In this document: in pieces, positions 1 to 9,664 of the stretch
How positions within the stretch are numbered: position 1 is the stretch's first letter
Layout of the letters: each line of letters begins with the position of its first letter
Origin: Kitasatospora sp052076145
GTDB lineage: Bacteria; Actinomycetota; Actinomycetes; Streptomycetales; Streptomycetaceae
Direction: 5' to 3'
Length of the DNA stretch: 64,000 bases
NCBI RefSeq assembly: GCF_052076145.1
Contig: NZ_CP197246.1
Coordinates: forward strand, 6,510,001 to 6,574,000
Position numbers and translations under genes: made by a program
Notes under the pieces: generated by a model
Told to the model about the DNA's origin: nothing
The model's input: the letters and a program-made list of their open reading frames with translations, nothing else
Databases searched by the model: none

Positions 1-1162
1 GCTCGTTGTCGGGAGCGCCCTGGACGATGATCACCCTGGCTGCGGGGTGGGTGCGGTCGACCGCGCGGGCCAGCTCGGCGACGGCCTGGTCGGGGTCGTC
101 GGTGTAGTGCAGCACCCAGGTGGCCAGAGTTGCGTCGAACTCGGCGTCTCCCACCGGCAGTTGTTCGGCACATCCGGGCAGCACGGTGACGCCTCGGGCG
201 GTCAGCGGGCGCATGCTCTCCTCGCGTGCCGCGTGTGGCTCGATAGTGGTGATCTTCCCGAGCTGTGCGGCGATCTCGCGGACGACCGCGCCGGTGCCAC
301 CGCCGACGTCGAGGACCCTGTCGTTGCCGGTGAGCGCGGCGAGGACCGGGGTGATGTCGTGGCGTTCGAAGCGGGCTTCCATGCCCAGCCAGCCGTGCTG
401 GTTCAGCTCGTGGGGCCCTCGGTAGGTCTCGGGCAGCGGGTACGGGCCGACGAGCGCGTGCGCTGGCACGGCCGGACCGCCGGGCTTGATCGCGTAGAGG
501 AACAGGTGCTCCTCGGCGCCCATGCCGGGGAAGTCGGGGTGGAAGACGCTGAGCTGCTCGTGGACGATGTGGAGGCCGGCCTCGCGCAGCAGTCGTCCGT
601 AGGTTTCGGCGGGGTAGCTGGTGGCGCGGATGATCTGGCCCATCCACTGGATCTCCTCGTCCTCGGCGTCGAAGGGGACCGTGGAGAACACGAAGATCCC
701 GCCGGGCGTGAGCCAGTCGGCGATCCGGACGAGGGTGGTGTCCAGGTCCGCGCGGGGCATCTGAAGCAGCGGGAAGAACGCCGTGATCGCGTCCCACCGG
801 CCCGGGGTGTCGGGCAGGGCGCGCACGTCGGCCAGTTCGAACAGCGCGGCGGGTACCTGGGCGCGGGCGAGGTCGACCATGGTGGCGGACACGTCGTAGC
901 CGGTCACCTCGTGCCCGGCGGCGGCGATCCGCTCGGCGGTGGGCCGCCCGGTACCGGAGCCGATGTCCAGCACCTTCGCCCGTGCGGGCAGCCGGGCCAG
1001 CAGCCAGTCGATCGCCGCCAGTTGCTCGGGCAGGTGGGCGTAGGTGTCCTCGTACACCTTGCCGAGCACGTCGAAGGGGCGGGCGGCCGTCTCGGCCGTC
1101 CCATCGTGCCGGGCGGTGACGGCGGTGACGGCGGTGGCGGCGGTGGCGGAATCGGTGGTCAT
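1..1162 (-). CDS. Tandem-domain SAM-dependent methyltransferase (3' end outside window)
   Basis: The minus-strand frame from the ATG at 1162 stays open to base 1, so 387 residues are visible and the gene continues past the window. Two class I SAM-binding signatures lie in one chain: VLDIGSGTG at about residues 64-72 and VLDVGGGTG at about 283-291. Each is followed by a typical Rossmann methyltransferase pattern, with an acidic residue after the second strand and LTPGG after the sixth strand of the first copy. The start is supported by GAGGAG about 10 bases upstream. Duplicated methyltransferase domains in one polypeptide are uncommon; the second may be catalytic and the first regulatory, or each may act on a different substrate. 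The substrate cannot be inferred. It is divergent from another methyltransferase at 1305, with 142 bases between the starts. Confidence 0.85.
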   Translation of the reverse strand, partial: MTTDSATAATAVTAVTARHDGTAETAARPFDVLGKVYEDTYAHLPEQLAAIDWLLARLPARAKVLDIGSGTGRPTAERIAAAGHEVTGYDVSATMVDLARAQVPAALFELADVRALPDTPGRWDAITAFFPLLQMPRADLDTTLVRIADWLTPGGIFVFSTVPFDAEDEEIQWMGQIIRATSYPAETYGRLLREAGLHIVHEQLSVFHPDFPGMGAEEHLFLYAIKPGGPAVPAHALVGPYPLPETYRGPHELNQHGWLGMEARFERHDITPVLAALTGNDRVLDVGGGTGAVVREIAAQLGKITTIEPHAAREESMRPLTARGVTVLPGCAEQLPVGDAEFDATLATWVLHYTDDPDQAVAELARAVDRTHPAARVIIVQGAPDNE

Positions 1163-1304
1163 CGTGTGGGCGCTCCTCATGACTTGGGGTTTCGGGATGG
1201 TGATCAACAACACCGGCGAGACACTACACTGCGGAGTCGATCAAGTACCAAGCGTTACGGCCCGTAGGGCAAACCTTTCTTCTATTCCGGAAGTTGCACC
1301 TCAT

Positions 1305-2093
1305 ATGACAAGCACCATCGACGTCGGCCATGCCGCGTACTTCGCCTTCCGCGACCGGCTCCTTGGCGACCTGCGCACCACGATCCTGACCGACGAGCAA
1401 CTGTGCGAGGCCGGACGACTCATCTACGGCGACCCGAACGGGTTGTCCTTGTACGGCATCGCCGCCCCCGACATGGCGGCCAAGCGGATCACCCTGCTGG
1501 GCCGCACCGTCATCGAATGCTCCATCGACGCCTACACCGCACCGGTCGCCGACGCCCTCGCCCAACTCCAGGCCGGCACCGAACCCGAGGGTCCCGACCC
1601 GGACAACCCGCTGATCGTGGACCTGTTCTGCGGCTCCGGGAACTTCGGCTACCACCTCGGACAGCGCCTCACTCGCCCCGTCCACGCCTCCGAACTCGAT
1701 CCCGCCGTCTACGGCACCACCCGCAACAACCTCGACCGCATCGGCTCGGCGATCACCCTGCAGCTGACCGACTACCGGCACCTGCTCGGCCAACTCCCCG
1801 CCCGCAGCACCCACGACACGTACGTCGTCGAACCGCCCTGGGGCCCCGCCTTCACCGCCGACGGCCTCGACCTCACCCGCACCTCACCCCCGGTGCCCGA
1901 GATCCTCGACGACATCCGCCGCTCCCGCGATGGCCTGTCCTGCCACATCGCCATCAAAACCAACGACCAGATCGCCCACGACTCCCTGACCCGCTCCTTC
2001 GCCGGCGTCCGGTACCTGCGCCGCATCACCCCCGAGCCCTGCCTGCCCCACGGCGCCAACATGGACTTCCACCTCTACGAACTCCACGCCTGA
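1305..2093 (+). CDS. Methyltransferase-fold protein with TGS1/RsmD-like motifs
   Basis: 262 residues from the ATG at 1305. A SAM-binding motif LIVDLFCGSGNFG is followed by an acidic strand end (HASELDPAVYG) and a motif IV-like VVEPPWGPAF. DLFCGSGN is characteristic of methyltransferases that act on nucleic-acid bases (RsmD, TrmA and TGS1 types). The PPWG form of motif IV resembles the trimethylguanosine synthase family more than the DPPY of RsmD or N6-adenine enzymes. A frame extending upstream to about 1044 is open, but it runs back through the intergenic region into the divergent gene, so the internal ATG is preferred; no strong ribosome binding site is visible there. The shared 142-bp intergenic region with the tandem methyltransferase suggests joint regulation. 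An RNA or DNA target is inference. Confidence 0.75.
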   Translation: MTSTIDVGHAAYFAFRDRLLGDLRTTILTDEQLCEAGRLIYGDPNGLSLYGIAAPDMAAKRITLLGRTVIECSIDAYTAPVADALAQLQAGTEPEGPDPDNPLIVDLFCGSGNFGYHLGQRLTRPVHASELDPAVYGTTRNNLDRIGSAITLQLTDYRHLLGQLPARSTHDTYVVEPPWGPAFTADGLDLTRTSPPVPEILDDIRRSRDGLSCHIAIKTNDQIAHDSLTRSFAGVRYLRRITPEPCLPHGANMDFHLYELHA

Positions 2094-2226
2094 CGCTGCA
2101 CACCGGGCCGGTGACACATCCCGCCTCGTTCGACCCCATCGAGAGGCGCACGGCGCCGCAAGAGGTGCGGCCGGCCGGATGAGCGGGACTGCCGGACACG
2201 TATTCGACGGGAATCAGTGGCCGTTG

Positions 2227-2302
2227 GCGAAAAGTGCCTTCTGGACTGGGACGATGAGGCTTGTCTAGGGTCCCAGTCGTTCCAGCGGGAAGGCACTTTC
2301 GC
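2227..2302 (+). repeat. 76-bp palindromic element, copy 1
   Basis: An imperfect palindrome: arms GCGAAAAGTGCCTTC and GAAGGCACTTTCGC enclose a second inverted pair CTGGGAC/GTCCCAG. A diverged copy of about the same length lies in inverted orientation at 3007-3082, and the two flank an acetyltransferase gene. The shared core includes CTGGGACGATGA and CTTGTC. It looks like a non-autonomous transposon (MITE) or paired ends of a decayed insertion sequence; no transposase is seen. Confidence 0.6.
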
Positions 2303-2351
2303 GTTTCCGATCATGATCCGGACGCGCCCCCAGACGAAACGCGCAGGTTAG

Positions 2352-2879
2352 TTAGTCGCCGAGGACCCGCTCCCACAGCAGCCCGTCCCGCCAGCTTCCG
2401 TCGAGAAAGATCGAGGAGTGCGCGACGCCGTACGGGCTGAACCCGTTGCGGCGCAGCACCCGCTGTGACGGCAGATTCTCCAGATTGGTGGACGCCTCGG
2501 CGCGGTGCAACCCGAGTTCGTCCGTCATCACCCGGAGTACAAGCCCGACGGCGTGCCCGGCGTGCCCCTGATTCTGGGCGACGCTGGCGATCCAGTATCC
2601 GACGGAGCCGCGGCGCAGATGCGGCTGCGGCAGGATGCCTCCGACGGTGACCTGCCCGATCACCTGGTCGTCGGCGAGCACCACGCCCGGCCAGACCGAG
2701 CCGGCCCGGTATCCGGCCAACAGCCTGTCGATCCGCTCCGCCTGGCCCTCCGGGGTGAAGAAGCCGGCCGGCTGGGCCGGTTCCCACGGCCGGAAAGCCT
2801 CGAAGTCCCGCACCCGATGCGCCGCTATCGGGGCGGCGTCGGTGGGCTCGATCAGGCGGATCCTGGTGCTGCTGCGCAT
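2352..2879 (-). CDS. GNAT-family N-acetyltransferase (RimJ-like)
   Basis: 175 residues with the layout of RimJ/RimL-type acetyltransferases: an N-terminal RLIEPTDAAPIAAHR strand, a central GYWIASVAQNQGHAGHAVGLVLRVM segment (acetyl-CoA binding region, with QNQGHAG in place of the usual QxxGxG/A) and a C-terminal LHRAEASTNLENLPSQRVLRRNGF segment, the hallmark of this subfamily. It probably transfers acetyl from acetyl-CoA to a protein N-terminus or small amine; the substrate is unknown. The ATG at 2879 is preferred because longer in-frame starts run into the palindromic repeat at 3007-3082. The gene stands alone between two inverted copies of that repeat, so it may have been mobilised. Confidence 0.85.
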   Translation of the reverse strand: MRSSTRIRLIEPTDAAPIAAHRVRDFEAFRPWEPAQPAGFFTPEGQAERIDRLLAGYRAGSVWPGVVLADDQVIGQVTVGGILPQPHLRRGSVGYWIASVAQNQGHAGHAVGLVLRVMTDELGLHRAEASTNLENLPSQRVLRRNGFSPYGVAHSSIFLDGSWRDGLLWERVLGD

Positions 2880-3185
2880 GGGCTGATCCTCGTCGCGGTG
2901 CGTCGGATGAGACGGCCAGCCTATGCAGGGGTGCTCGCGCCGCCGCACCCTACGCCCACCAGAGGAACGAGTCGATCGCGCAACTCGTGTTCTCGATACC
3001 GTGCACGCAGAAGGTGCCTTCCACTTGGACCGACAGAACCCCTCGACAAGGTTCATCGTCCCAGCTCAGAAGGCGCTTTCGTATTTCCTCCCCGCTTCCG
3101 GCCTCATCTCGACCGAAACGGCGAGGCTAAGCGCCAAGTCCTCCGGCTGGCCGGGCACGCTCTGCGCGGCAATTTGCGGAGCAAG
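2880..3185. other. Gene-free stretch with repeat copy 2
   Basis: About 300 bases between two minus-strand genes. The main content is the inverted repeat copy at 3007-3082. The 127 bases next to the acetyltransferase start presumably hold its promoter, but no clear -35/-10 pair is recognised. No convincing small gene is seen. Confidence 0.5.
3007..3082 (-). repeat. 76-bp palindromic element, copy 2 (inverted)
   Basis: Reverse-complement relative of the element at 2227-2302. Its ends AAGGTGCCTTCC and GAAGGCGCTTTCG are imperfect inverted repeats. On the opposite strand it shares CGAAAG.GCCTTCTG, CTGGGACGATGA and CTTGTC with copy 1 in the same order and spacing. Divergence between the copies suggests an old insertion. 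Confidence 0.6.
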
Positions 3186-4472
3186 TCAGTCGGTCCACCT
3201 GACTGGGTTGCCGTGAAGATTTCCGTCTCCGCAGGGCCAAGCGCTGGAGGCGAGCGGGCCGAGCGGGGTCTGAAAGAGCAGCAGTTCACTGTCCAACGCA
3301 AAGGCGATCTGCCCGCTGTCGAGCAGCAGTGTCCGGCTCATGACGTTCCGGGAGTCGTCGGTGGCGAAGTACTCCTGCTGCCCGAGGCTCGAGTCGATTG
3401 CCAGGAGCCTGCCGTCTCGCCAGAACACCGCGGTGCCGGCACAGTCCAGGGCGGGGTACGAGGTGTAGTAGCCGGTCAGCGCAGGCCCGTCCACCAGCGC
3501 CCCTGTGCCGGTCAGTTCCCGGAACCTGGAGTGAGAGGGGAGGCGGTTTTCCAGCTCTGGGCCCCGAATCGCTCCGGATGCATTGACCAGCATGGCTCCG
3601 TGGCTGTTCCAGCGCGCGACCTGAGCGCCGTCCCGGTCGTAGCGTGTGGTGCTGAACTCCCCGTAGCCCTGCGAGCCGATCAGGAACTCCGCCGGCCCGG
3701 CAATGGCTTTCCGGCCCGTCGGCAAGGGCTTTGTCGACGCGACGATTCCGCCGCCCGCCAGGTCCAGGAAGAAGGTGGCTCCGATCCCACTGCGTTCCTC
3801 CACGAAGCTGGCGGCCACTCTGTCCCCGGACACCAGCAGCGGTTCCCAGTGATCGACGTCGACTTCCTGCGGAGTCCACGGCCGCTTGGGGCGCACCTCC
3901 CAGTCGGTCTGGACTCCCGCCTCAACCACACCTGCGTGAGAGAGCGCGCCGAGACTGATCGGTGACGACCACAGGCACCGACCGTCGCGGGCGTACCTGG
4001 CTACACGGGGCTCGCGGTACGGGGCATTGCCGCGCTGGTAAGGGGGAGCGGCGGCCCAGGAGATGCAGAACCCGTCGTCCAGCACCACGAAGGCGCTGAT
4101 CTCTTCGCCGGCGTCGCAAGCAGGGGCAATGACGCTCCCGGTCTCACCGTCCGGGCCGATTTCCTCCAGCACCGGCCCGCCGTCCCCAGGCCGGGCCAGC
4201 CACATCACTCCCTGCCGGGAGCCACGAGACCGCGGACGCCCGGTGCCTGGAAAGGTCCGCTGCCACAGCACGGCACCCGAGAGGTCCACCGCGCTCAGAA
4301 CCGTTTCGAGGATGCCGGCCCCGTGACTCGTCACGTAAAGCGGGCCCGCAGGGTGGTGGGCTACCAGGCTCCGCACCTGGCCGGGCATGGCTACACGCGT
4401 AGGGACGATCATGGATCCGAATCCTGCCGCATCGGGAAGGATCGCGTCGGGCCAACTGGCGATCCTCGTCAC
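3186..4472 (-). CDS. Hypothetical protein, possible beta-propeller
   Basis: About 428 residues if the GTG at 4472 is the start; the ATG at 4412 would give 408. No signal peptide is obvious. The sequence is rich in short beta-like segments with regularly spaced Asp-Gly and Trp residues (GPDGETGS, ARDGRCLWSS, YDRDGAQVARWNS, FWRDGRLLAIDSS). This periodicity resembles PQQ-like or WD-type beta-propeller proteins, but no diagnostic family motif is recognised. The start is uncertain: AGGAGG lies 15 bases before the GTG, farther than usual. The 5' end lies close to the argC operator, so the gene is divergent from argC and could share its regulation. Confidence 0.6.
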   Translation of the reverse strand: MTRIASWPDAILPDAAGFGSMIVPTRVAMPGQVRSLVAHHPAGPLYVTSHGAGILETVLSAVDLSGAVLWQRTFPGTGRPRSRGSRQGVMWLARPGDGGPVLEEIGPDGETGSVIAPACDAGEEISAFVVLDDGFCISWAAAPPYQRGNAPYREPRVARYARDGRCLWSSPISLGALSHAGVVEAGVQTDWEVRPKRPWTPQEVDVDHWEPLLVSGDRVAASFVEERSGIGATFFLDLAGGGIVASTKPLPTGRKAIAGPAEFLIGSQGYGEFSTTRYDRDGAQVARWNSHGAMLVNASGAIRGPELENRLPSHSRFRELTGTGALVDGPALTGYYTSYPALDCAGTAVFWRDGRLLAIDSSLGQQEYFATDDSRNVMSRTLLLDSGQIAFALDSELLLFQTPLGPLASSAWPCGDGNLHGNPVRWTD

Positions 4473-4501
4473 GACAACCGTCCACGACCTCCTGCCATCC
4501 T

Positions 4502-4535
4502 TGCATGAATGTTCCGTAGTGCGTATATTCATGCC
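4502..4535 (+). promoter_or_regulatory. ARG-box operator before argC
   Basis: Inverted half sites TGCATGAAT (4502-4510) and ATTCATGCC (4527-4535) match the TGAAT/ATTCA core of ArgR operators. The site is 22 bases before the argC start, and argR is encoded in the same operon, so repression by arginine-bound ArgR with autoregulation is expected. Operator identity is inferred from the motif and its position. Confidence 0.7.
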
Positions 4536-4556
4536 AAGTCGAAGGAGGGAAACGCC

Positions 4557-5585
4557 ATGGCATTGCGAGTCGCCGTCGCCGGCGCCAGTGGGTATGCGGG
4601 TGGTGAGGTGTTGCGCCTGCTGCTCGGGCATCCCGGGGTGGAGATCGGGGCGCTGACCGGGGGGTCGAATGCCGGGGTGCGGTTCGGGGAGTTGCAGCCG
4701 CATCTGCTGCCGCTCGCCGACCGGGTGCTGGAGGCGACCACGCCGGAGGTGCTGGCGGGGCATGACGTGGTGTTCCTGGGGCTGCCGCACGGGCAGTCGG
4801 CCGCCGTCGCCGAGGCGCTCGGTGCGGATGTGCTGGTGGTGGACTGCGGGGCCGACTTCCGGCTGAAGGACGCGGGGGAGTGGGAGGCGTTCTACGGCTC
4901 GCCGCACGCCGGCACCTGGCCGTACGGGATGCCCGAACTGCCGGGCCACCGCGCTGCGTTGGCGGGGACGAAGCGGATCGCCGTACCGGGCTGCTACCCG
5001 ACGGCCGTGACGCTCGCGCTGTTCCCGGCGTACGCCGCGCGGCTGGTGGAGCCGGAGGCGGTGATCGTCGCGGCCTCGGGCACCTCGGGTGCGGGCAAGG
5101 CGGTGAAGCCGCATCTGCTCGGCAGTGAGGTGATGGGCTCGATGAGCCCGTACGGCGTCGGTGGCGGGCACCGCCACACGCCGGAGATGTCGCAGAACCT
5201 CGGCCCCGTCGCCGGGGAACGGGTGATCGTGTCGTTCACCCCGACGCTCGCGCCGATGCCGCGCGGCATTCTCGCGACGTGCAGTGCCAAGGCGCGCCCG
5301 GGGGTGACGTACGAGGCCGTCCGTGCCGCGTACGAGAAGGCTTTCGCGGGCGAGCCGTTCGTCCGTCTGCTGCCCGAGGGGCAGTGGCCGCAGACCAGCA
5401 GTGTCTACGGCTCCAACGCCGCTCTCGTCCAGGTCGCGCTGGACGAGCACGCCGGGCGGGTCGTCGTGGTCAGCGCGATCGACAACCTGGTGAAGGGCAC
5501 CGCGGGCGGCGCGGTGCAGAGCATGAACATCGCCCTCGGCCTGCCGGAAGAGCTGGGCCTCCCCATGACTGGAGTCGCACCATGA
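4557..5585 (+). CDS. argC: N-acetyl-gamma-glutamyl-phosphate reductase
   Basis: 342 residues. NADPH-dependent reduction of N-acetylglutamyl-5-phosphate to the semialdehyde, third step of arginine synthesis. The N-terminal Rossmann motif VAVAGASGYAGGE is at residues 4-16. The catalytic cysteine is in AVPGCYPTA, and the family motif HRHTPEM is present. The ATG at 4557 has GAAGGAGGG seven to ten bases upstream. First gene of argCJBDR; its stop overlaps the argJ start in an ATGA. Controlled by the ARG box immediately upstream. Confidence 0.97.
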   Translation: MALRVAVAGASGYAGGEVLRLLLGHPGVEIGALTGGSNAGVRFGELQPHLLPLADRVLEATTPEVLAGHDVVFLGLPHGQSAAVAEALGADVLVVDCGADFRLKDAGEWEAFYGSPHAGTWPYGMPELPGHRAALAGTKRIAVPGCYPTAVTLALFPAYAARLVEPEAVIVAASGTSGAGKAVKPHLLGSEVMGSMSPYGVGGGHRHTPEMSQNLGPVAGERVIVSFTPTLAPMPRGILATCSAKARPGVTYEAVRAAYEKAFAGEPFVRLLPEGQWPQTSSVYGSNAALVQVALDEHAGRVVVVSAIDNLVKGTAGGAVQSMNIALGLPEELGLPMTGVAP

Positions 5586-6752
5586 CTGCGCCGACCGAGC
5601 AGCAAGAGCAGCAGCAGGACCAGAACATCGGCGTCACGGCGGCCAAGGGCTTCCGCGCCGCCGGCGTCACCGCCGGGCTGAAGGCCTCCGGCCTGCCCGA
5701 CCTGGCGCTGGTGGTCAACGACGGTCCGTCGCTGGCCGCCGCCGGCGTGTTCACCGCGAACCGGGTGAAGGCTGCCCCCGTGCTCTGGTCCGAGCAGGTG
5801 GTGAAGGGCGGTCAGATCGCCGCCGTCGTGCTCAACTCCGGTGGGGCCAACGCCTGTACGGGCCCGGGGGGCTTCCAGGACACCCACGCAACGGCGGAGA
5901 AGGTGGCCGAGGAGCTGAAGGTCGGTGCGGGTGAGGTCGCCGTCGCGTCCACCGGCCTGATCGGGGTGCGGCTGCCGATGGACCTGCTGCTGCCGGGCGT
6001 CGAGCAGGCCGCGCAGGCGCTCACCGAGACCGGTGGCGCGGCCGCCGCGATCGCGATCAAGACCACCGACACCGTGCACAAGACCGCCCAGGTCACGGTC
6101 GGCGGCTGGACGGTCGGCGGCATGGCCAAGGGCGCGGGCATGCTCGCCCCGGGCCTGGCCACCATGCTCGTGGTGCTCACCACCGACGCCGCGCTGAAGG
6201 CCGAGGGCCTGGACGCGGCGCTGCGCGAGGCGACCCGCACCACCTTCGACCGGGTCGACTCCGACGGCTGCATGTCGACCAACGACACCGTGCTGCTGCT
6301 CTCCTCCGCCGCCTCCGGGATCGTGCCGGAGCAGGCCGAGTTCGCCGAGGCCGTCCGTACGGTCTGCGCGGATCTCGCCCGTCAGCTGGTCGGCGACGCG
6401 GAGGGCGCGAGCAAGGACATCCGGATCGACGTGACCGGCGCCGCCACCGAGGAGGAGGCCGTCGACGTCGCCCGGACGATCGCCCGGAACAACCTGCTCA
6501 AGTGCGCCCTGCACGGCGAGGACCCGAACTGGGGCCGGGTGCTGGCCGCGATCGGCACCACCAAGGCCGCGTTCGACCCGGACGAGCTGGACGTCGCGAT
6601 CAACGGCATCTGGGTCTGCAAGGGCGGCAGCGTCGGCGAGGACCGCGACCTGGTCGACATGACGGGCCGTGAGGTGGTGATCTCGGCCGATCTGAACGCG
6701 GGTACGGCGGCCGCCACGGTGTGGACCAACGACCTCACCGCAGACTACGTCC

Positions 6753-6778
<26 letters not shown>
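5582..6778 (+). CDS. argJ: Bifunctional glutamate N-acetyltransferase/amino-acid acetyltransferase
   Basis: 398 residues. ArgJ transfers the acetyl group from N-acetylornithine to glutamate, closing the cyclic arginine pathway; many actinobacterial forms also use acetyl-CoA. The self-cleavage site is visible in KGAGMLAPGLATMLV, where the peptide is cut before the Thr of ATML, which becomes the nucleophile. The conserved NSGGANACTG motif is present. The start ATG at 5582 overlaps the argC stop by four bases. The first residues (a Q/E-rich run) are not part of the conserved core. Confidence 0.97.
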
Positions 6779-7723
<945 letters not shown>

Positions 7724-7727
<4 letters not shown>

Positions 7728-8983
7728 GCAACGACGACCTCGCACAGCGGTGGCAGCACACGCTGATGAACAACTACGGCACCCCGCGCGTCCCGCTGGC
7801 GCGCGGCGCGGGCGCCAGGCTCTGGGACGCGGACGGCAAGGAGTACCTCGACCTGGTCGGCGGCATCGCCGTGAACGCGCTCGGCACCGCCCACCCGGCG
7901 GTGGTCGAGGCCGTGTCACGGCAGATCGGCGAGCTGGGCCACATCTCCAACCTGTTCATGGCCGAGCCGACGATCCGCCTCGCCGAGCGGCTGCTGGAGA
8001 TCTCCGCCGACCCGCGCGGCGGCCAGGTCTTCTTCTGCAACTCCGGCGCCGAGGCCAACGAGGCCGCCTTCAAGATCAGCCGGCTGACCGGCCGCACCCA
8101 CCTGGTCTCGCTGCAGGGCTCCTTCCACGGCCGGACGATGGGCGCCCTCTCGCTCACCGCCCAGCCCGCCAAGCAGACGCCCTTCCTCCCGCTGCCCGGC
8201 GAGGTCACCCACGTGCCCTTCGGTGACGTCGAGGCTCTGCGGGCGGCCGTCACCACCGAGACCGCCGCCGTCTTCCTGGAGCCGATCCAGGGTGAGAACG
8301 GCGCCATCCCGCTGCCCGAGGGCTACCTGCTCGCGGCCCGCGAGATCACCCGGGCGACGGGCACCCTGCTCGTCCTGGACGAGGTGCAGACCGGCATCGG
8401 CCGCACCGGCCACTGGTTCGCCCACCAGGCGTACGAGGGCGTCGAGCCGGATGTCGTCACGCTCGCCAAGGGCCTGGGCGGCGGGCTGCCGATCGGCGCC
8501 GTGATCGCGTACGGCGAGGCGGCGAAGCTGCTGCAGCCGGGCCAGCACGGCACCACCTTCGGCGGGAACCCGGTGGTCGCGGCGGCGGCCCTCGCGGTGA
8601 TCGACACCATCGAGAAGGAGGGCCTGCTGGAGCAGACCCGCCGGACGGGCGAGCTGCTGCGGCGCGGCATCGAGGCGATCGGCGACCCGCTGGTCGACCA
8701 CGTCCGGGGTGCCGGGCTGCTGCTCGGGATCGTGCTCACCCAGCCCGTCTCGGCGCTGGTGCAGGCGGCGGCGCAGCAGGCGGGCTTCCTGGTGAACGCC
8801 GCCGTGCCGGACGCGGTGCGGCTGGTGCCGCCGCTGGTGCTGACCGAGGCCGAGGCGGAGAGCTTCCTCGCCGCGCTGCCCGCGATCCTGCGCAGCGCCC
8901 GCGATGCCGCACAGGACGCCGCACAGGATGCCGCCCGGGAGGGTGCCCGTCAGGGTGCCCCCGACGCGAAGCCCCGAGCGTAG
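7724..8983 (+). CDS. argD: Acetylornithine aminotransferase
   Basis: 419 residues. Class III PLP-dependent aminotransferase converting N-acetylglutamate semialdehyde and glutamate to N-acetylornithine and 2-oxoglutarate. Visible motifs are FFCNSGAEANE, SFHGRTMGALS, LLVLDEVQTGIGRTG (the Asp that contacts PLP) and TLAKGLGGGLPIGA with the Schiff-base Lys. The last 25 or so residues form an Ala/Asp/Gln-rich tail with a DAAQDAAQDAA repeat beyond the conserved domain. Start overlaps argB by four bases. Confidence 0.97.
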
Positions 8984-9001
8984 TCCGGGAGAATTATCAA
9001 T

Positions 9002-9550
9002 ATGACCGCAACCCATCCCGACCAGCCCGCCGCCGGGCCGACCTCGCAGGTGCCGCAGACCCGCACCGCGCGCCACCGGCGGATCGTGGACCTGTTGACC
9101 CGTCAACCCGTCCGCTCGCAGAGCCAGCTGGCCAAGCTGCTCGCCGACGACGGCCTCGTGGTCACCCAGGCCACCCTCTCCCGGGATCTGGACGAGCTGG
9201 GTGCGGTGAAGATCCGCAACCGGGACGGCGCGCTGATCTACGCCGTCCCGGCCGAGGGCGGCGACCGCACGCCCCGCGCGCCGATGGGCGAGTCCGCCAG
9301 CGAGGGCCGGATGGCCCGGCTGGCGGGGGAGTTGATGGTCTCGGCGACGGCCTCCGGCAATCTCGTGGTGCTGCGCACCCCGCCGGGCGCGGCCCAGTTC
9401 CTGGCCTCGGCGATCGACCAGGCCGAGGTCTTCGAGATCATCGGCACCATCGCGGGGGACGACACCGTCCTGCTGATCAGCCGCGACCCCTCGGGCGGCC
9501 AGGCGCTGGCCGACCACCTGATGCAACTGGCCCAGGCCAAGGCGCAATAG
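9002..9550 (+). CDS. argR: Arginine repressor
   Basis: 182 residues. Hexameric arginine-sensing transcription factor. The N-terminal winged helix covers about residues 20-80 (RHRRIVDLL, QSQLAKLLADDG, VTQATLSRDLDELGAVK) and the C-terminal domain, which forms the hexamer and binds arginine, includes GTIAGDDTVLLISR. Co-transcription with argCJBD, 18 bases after argD, indicates autoregulation through the ARG box before argC. It should also bind the sites before argG. Confidence 0.96.
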   Translation: MTATHPDQPAAGPTSQVPQTRTARHRRIVDLLTRQPVRSQSQLAKLLADDGLVVTQATLSRDLDELGAVKIRNRDGALIYAVPAEGGDRTPRAPMGESASEGRMARLAGELMVSATASGNLVVLRTPPGAAQFLASAIDQAEVFEIIGTIAGDDTVLLISRDPSGGQALADHLMQLAQAKAQ

Positions 9551-9588
9551 GAGCAGTAGGGCAGTAGGCCCCGCAGGTTGAGGGGGTT

Positions 9589-9654
9589 TTGATTTTCATA
9601 CGGTGTGGTGCATACTTATGCCTGTCGCCGTAATCCTGTTCATACTTTTGCGAA
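9589..9654 (+). promoter_or_regulatory. argG promoter with overlapping ARG-box-like sites
   Basis: TTGATT at 9589-9594 and CATACT at 9611-9616 form a plausible -35/-10 pair with a 16-base spacer. Palindrome GCATACTTATGC (9610-9621) and a TTCATACTTTTGCGAA segment (9639-9654) resemble ArgR half sites and overlap or follow the -10, which fits repression. The stretch is conspicuously AT-rich for this genome. Confidence 0.6.
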
Positions 9655-9664
9655 GGAGAAAGCC

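Noticed and set aside
47..1267. A 406-codon plus-strand frame at the window start
   Set aside because: Opposite-strand shadow of the tandem methyltransferase, whose frame is open to the window edge and carries two clear SAM motifs.
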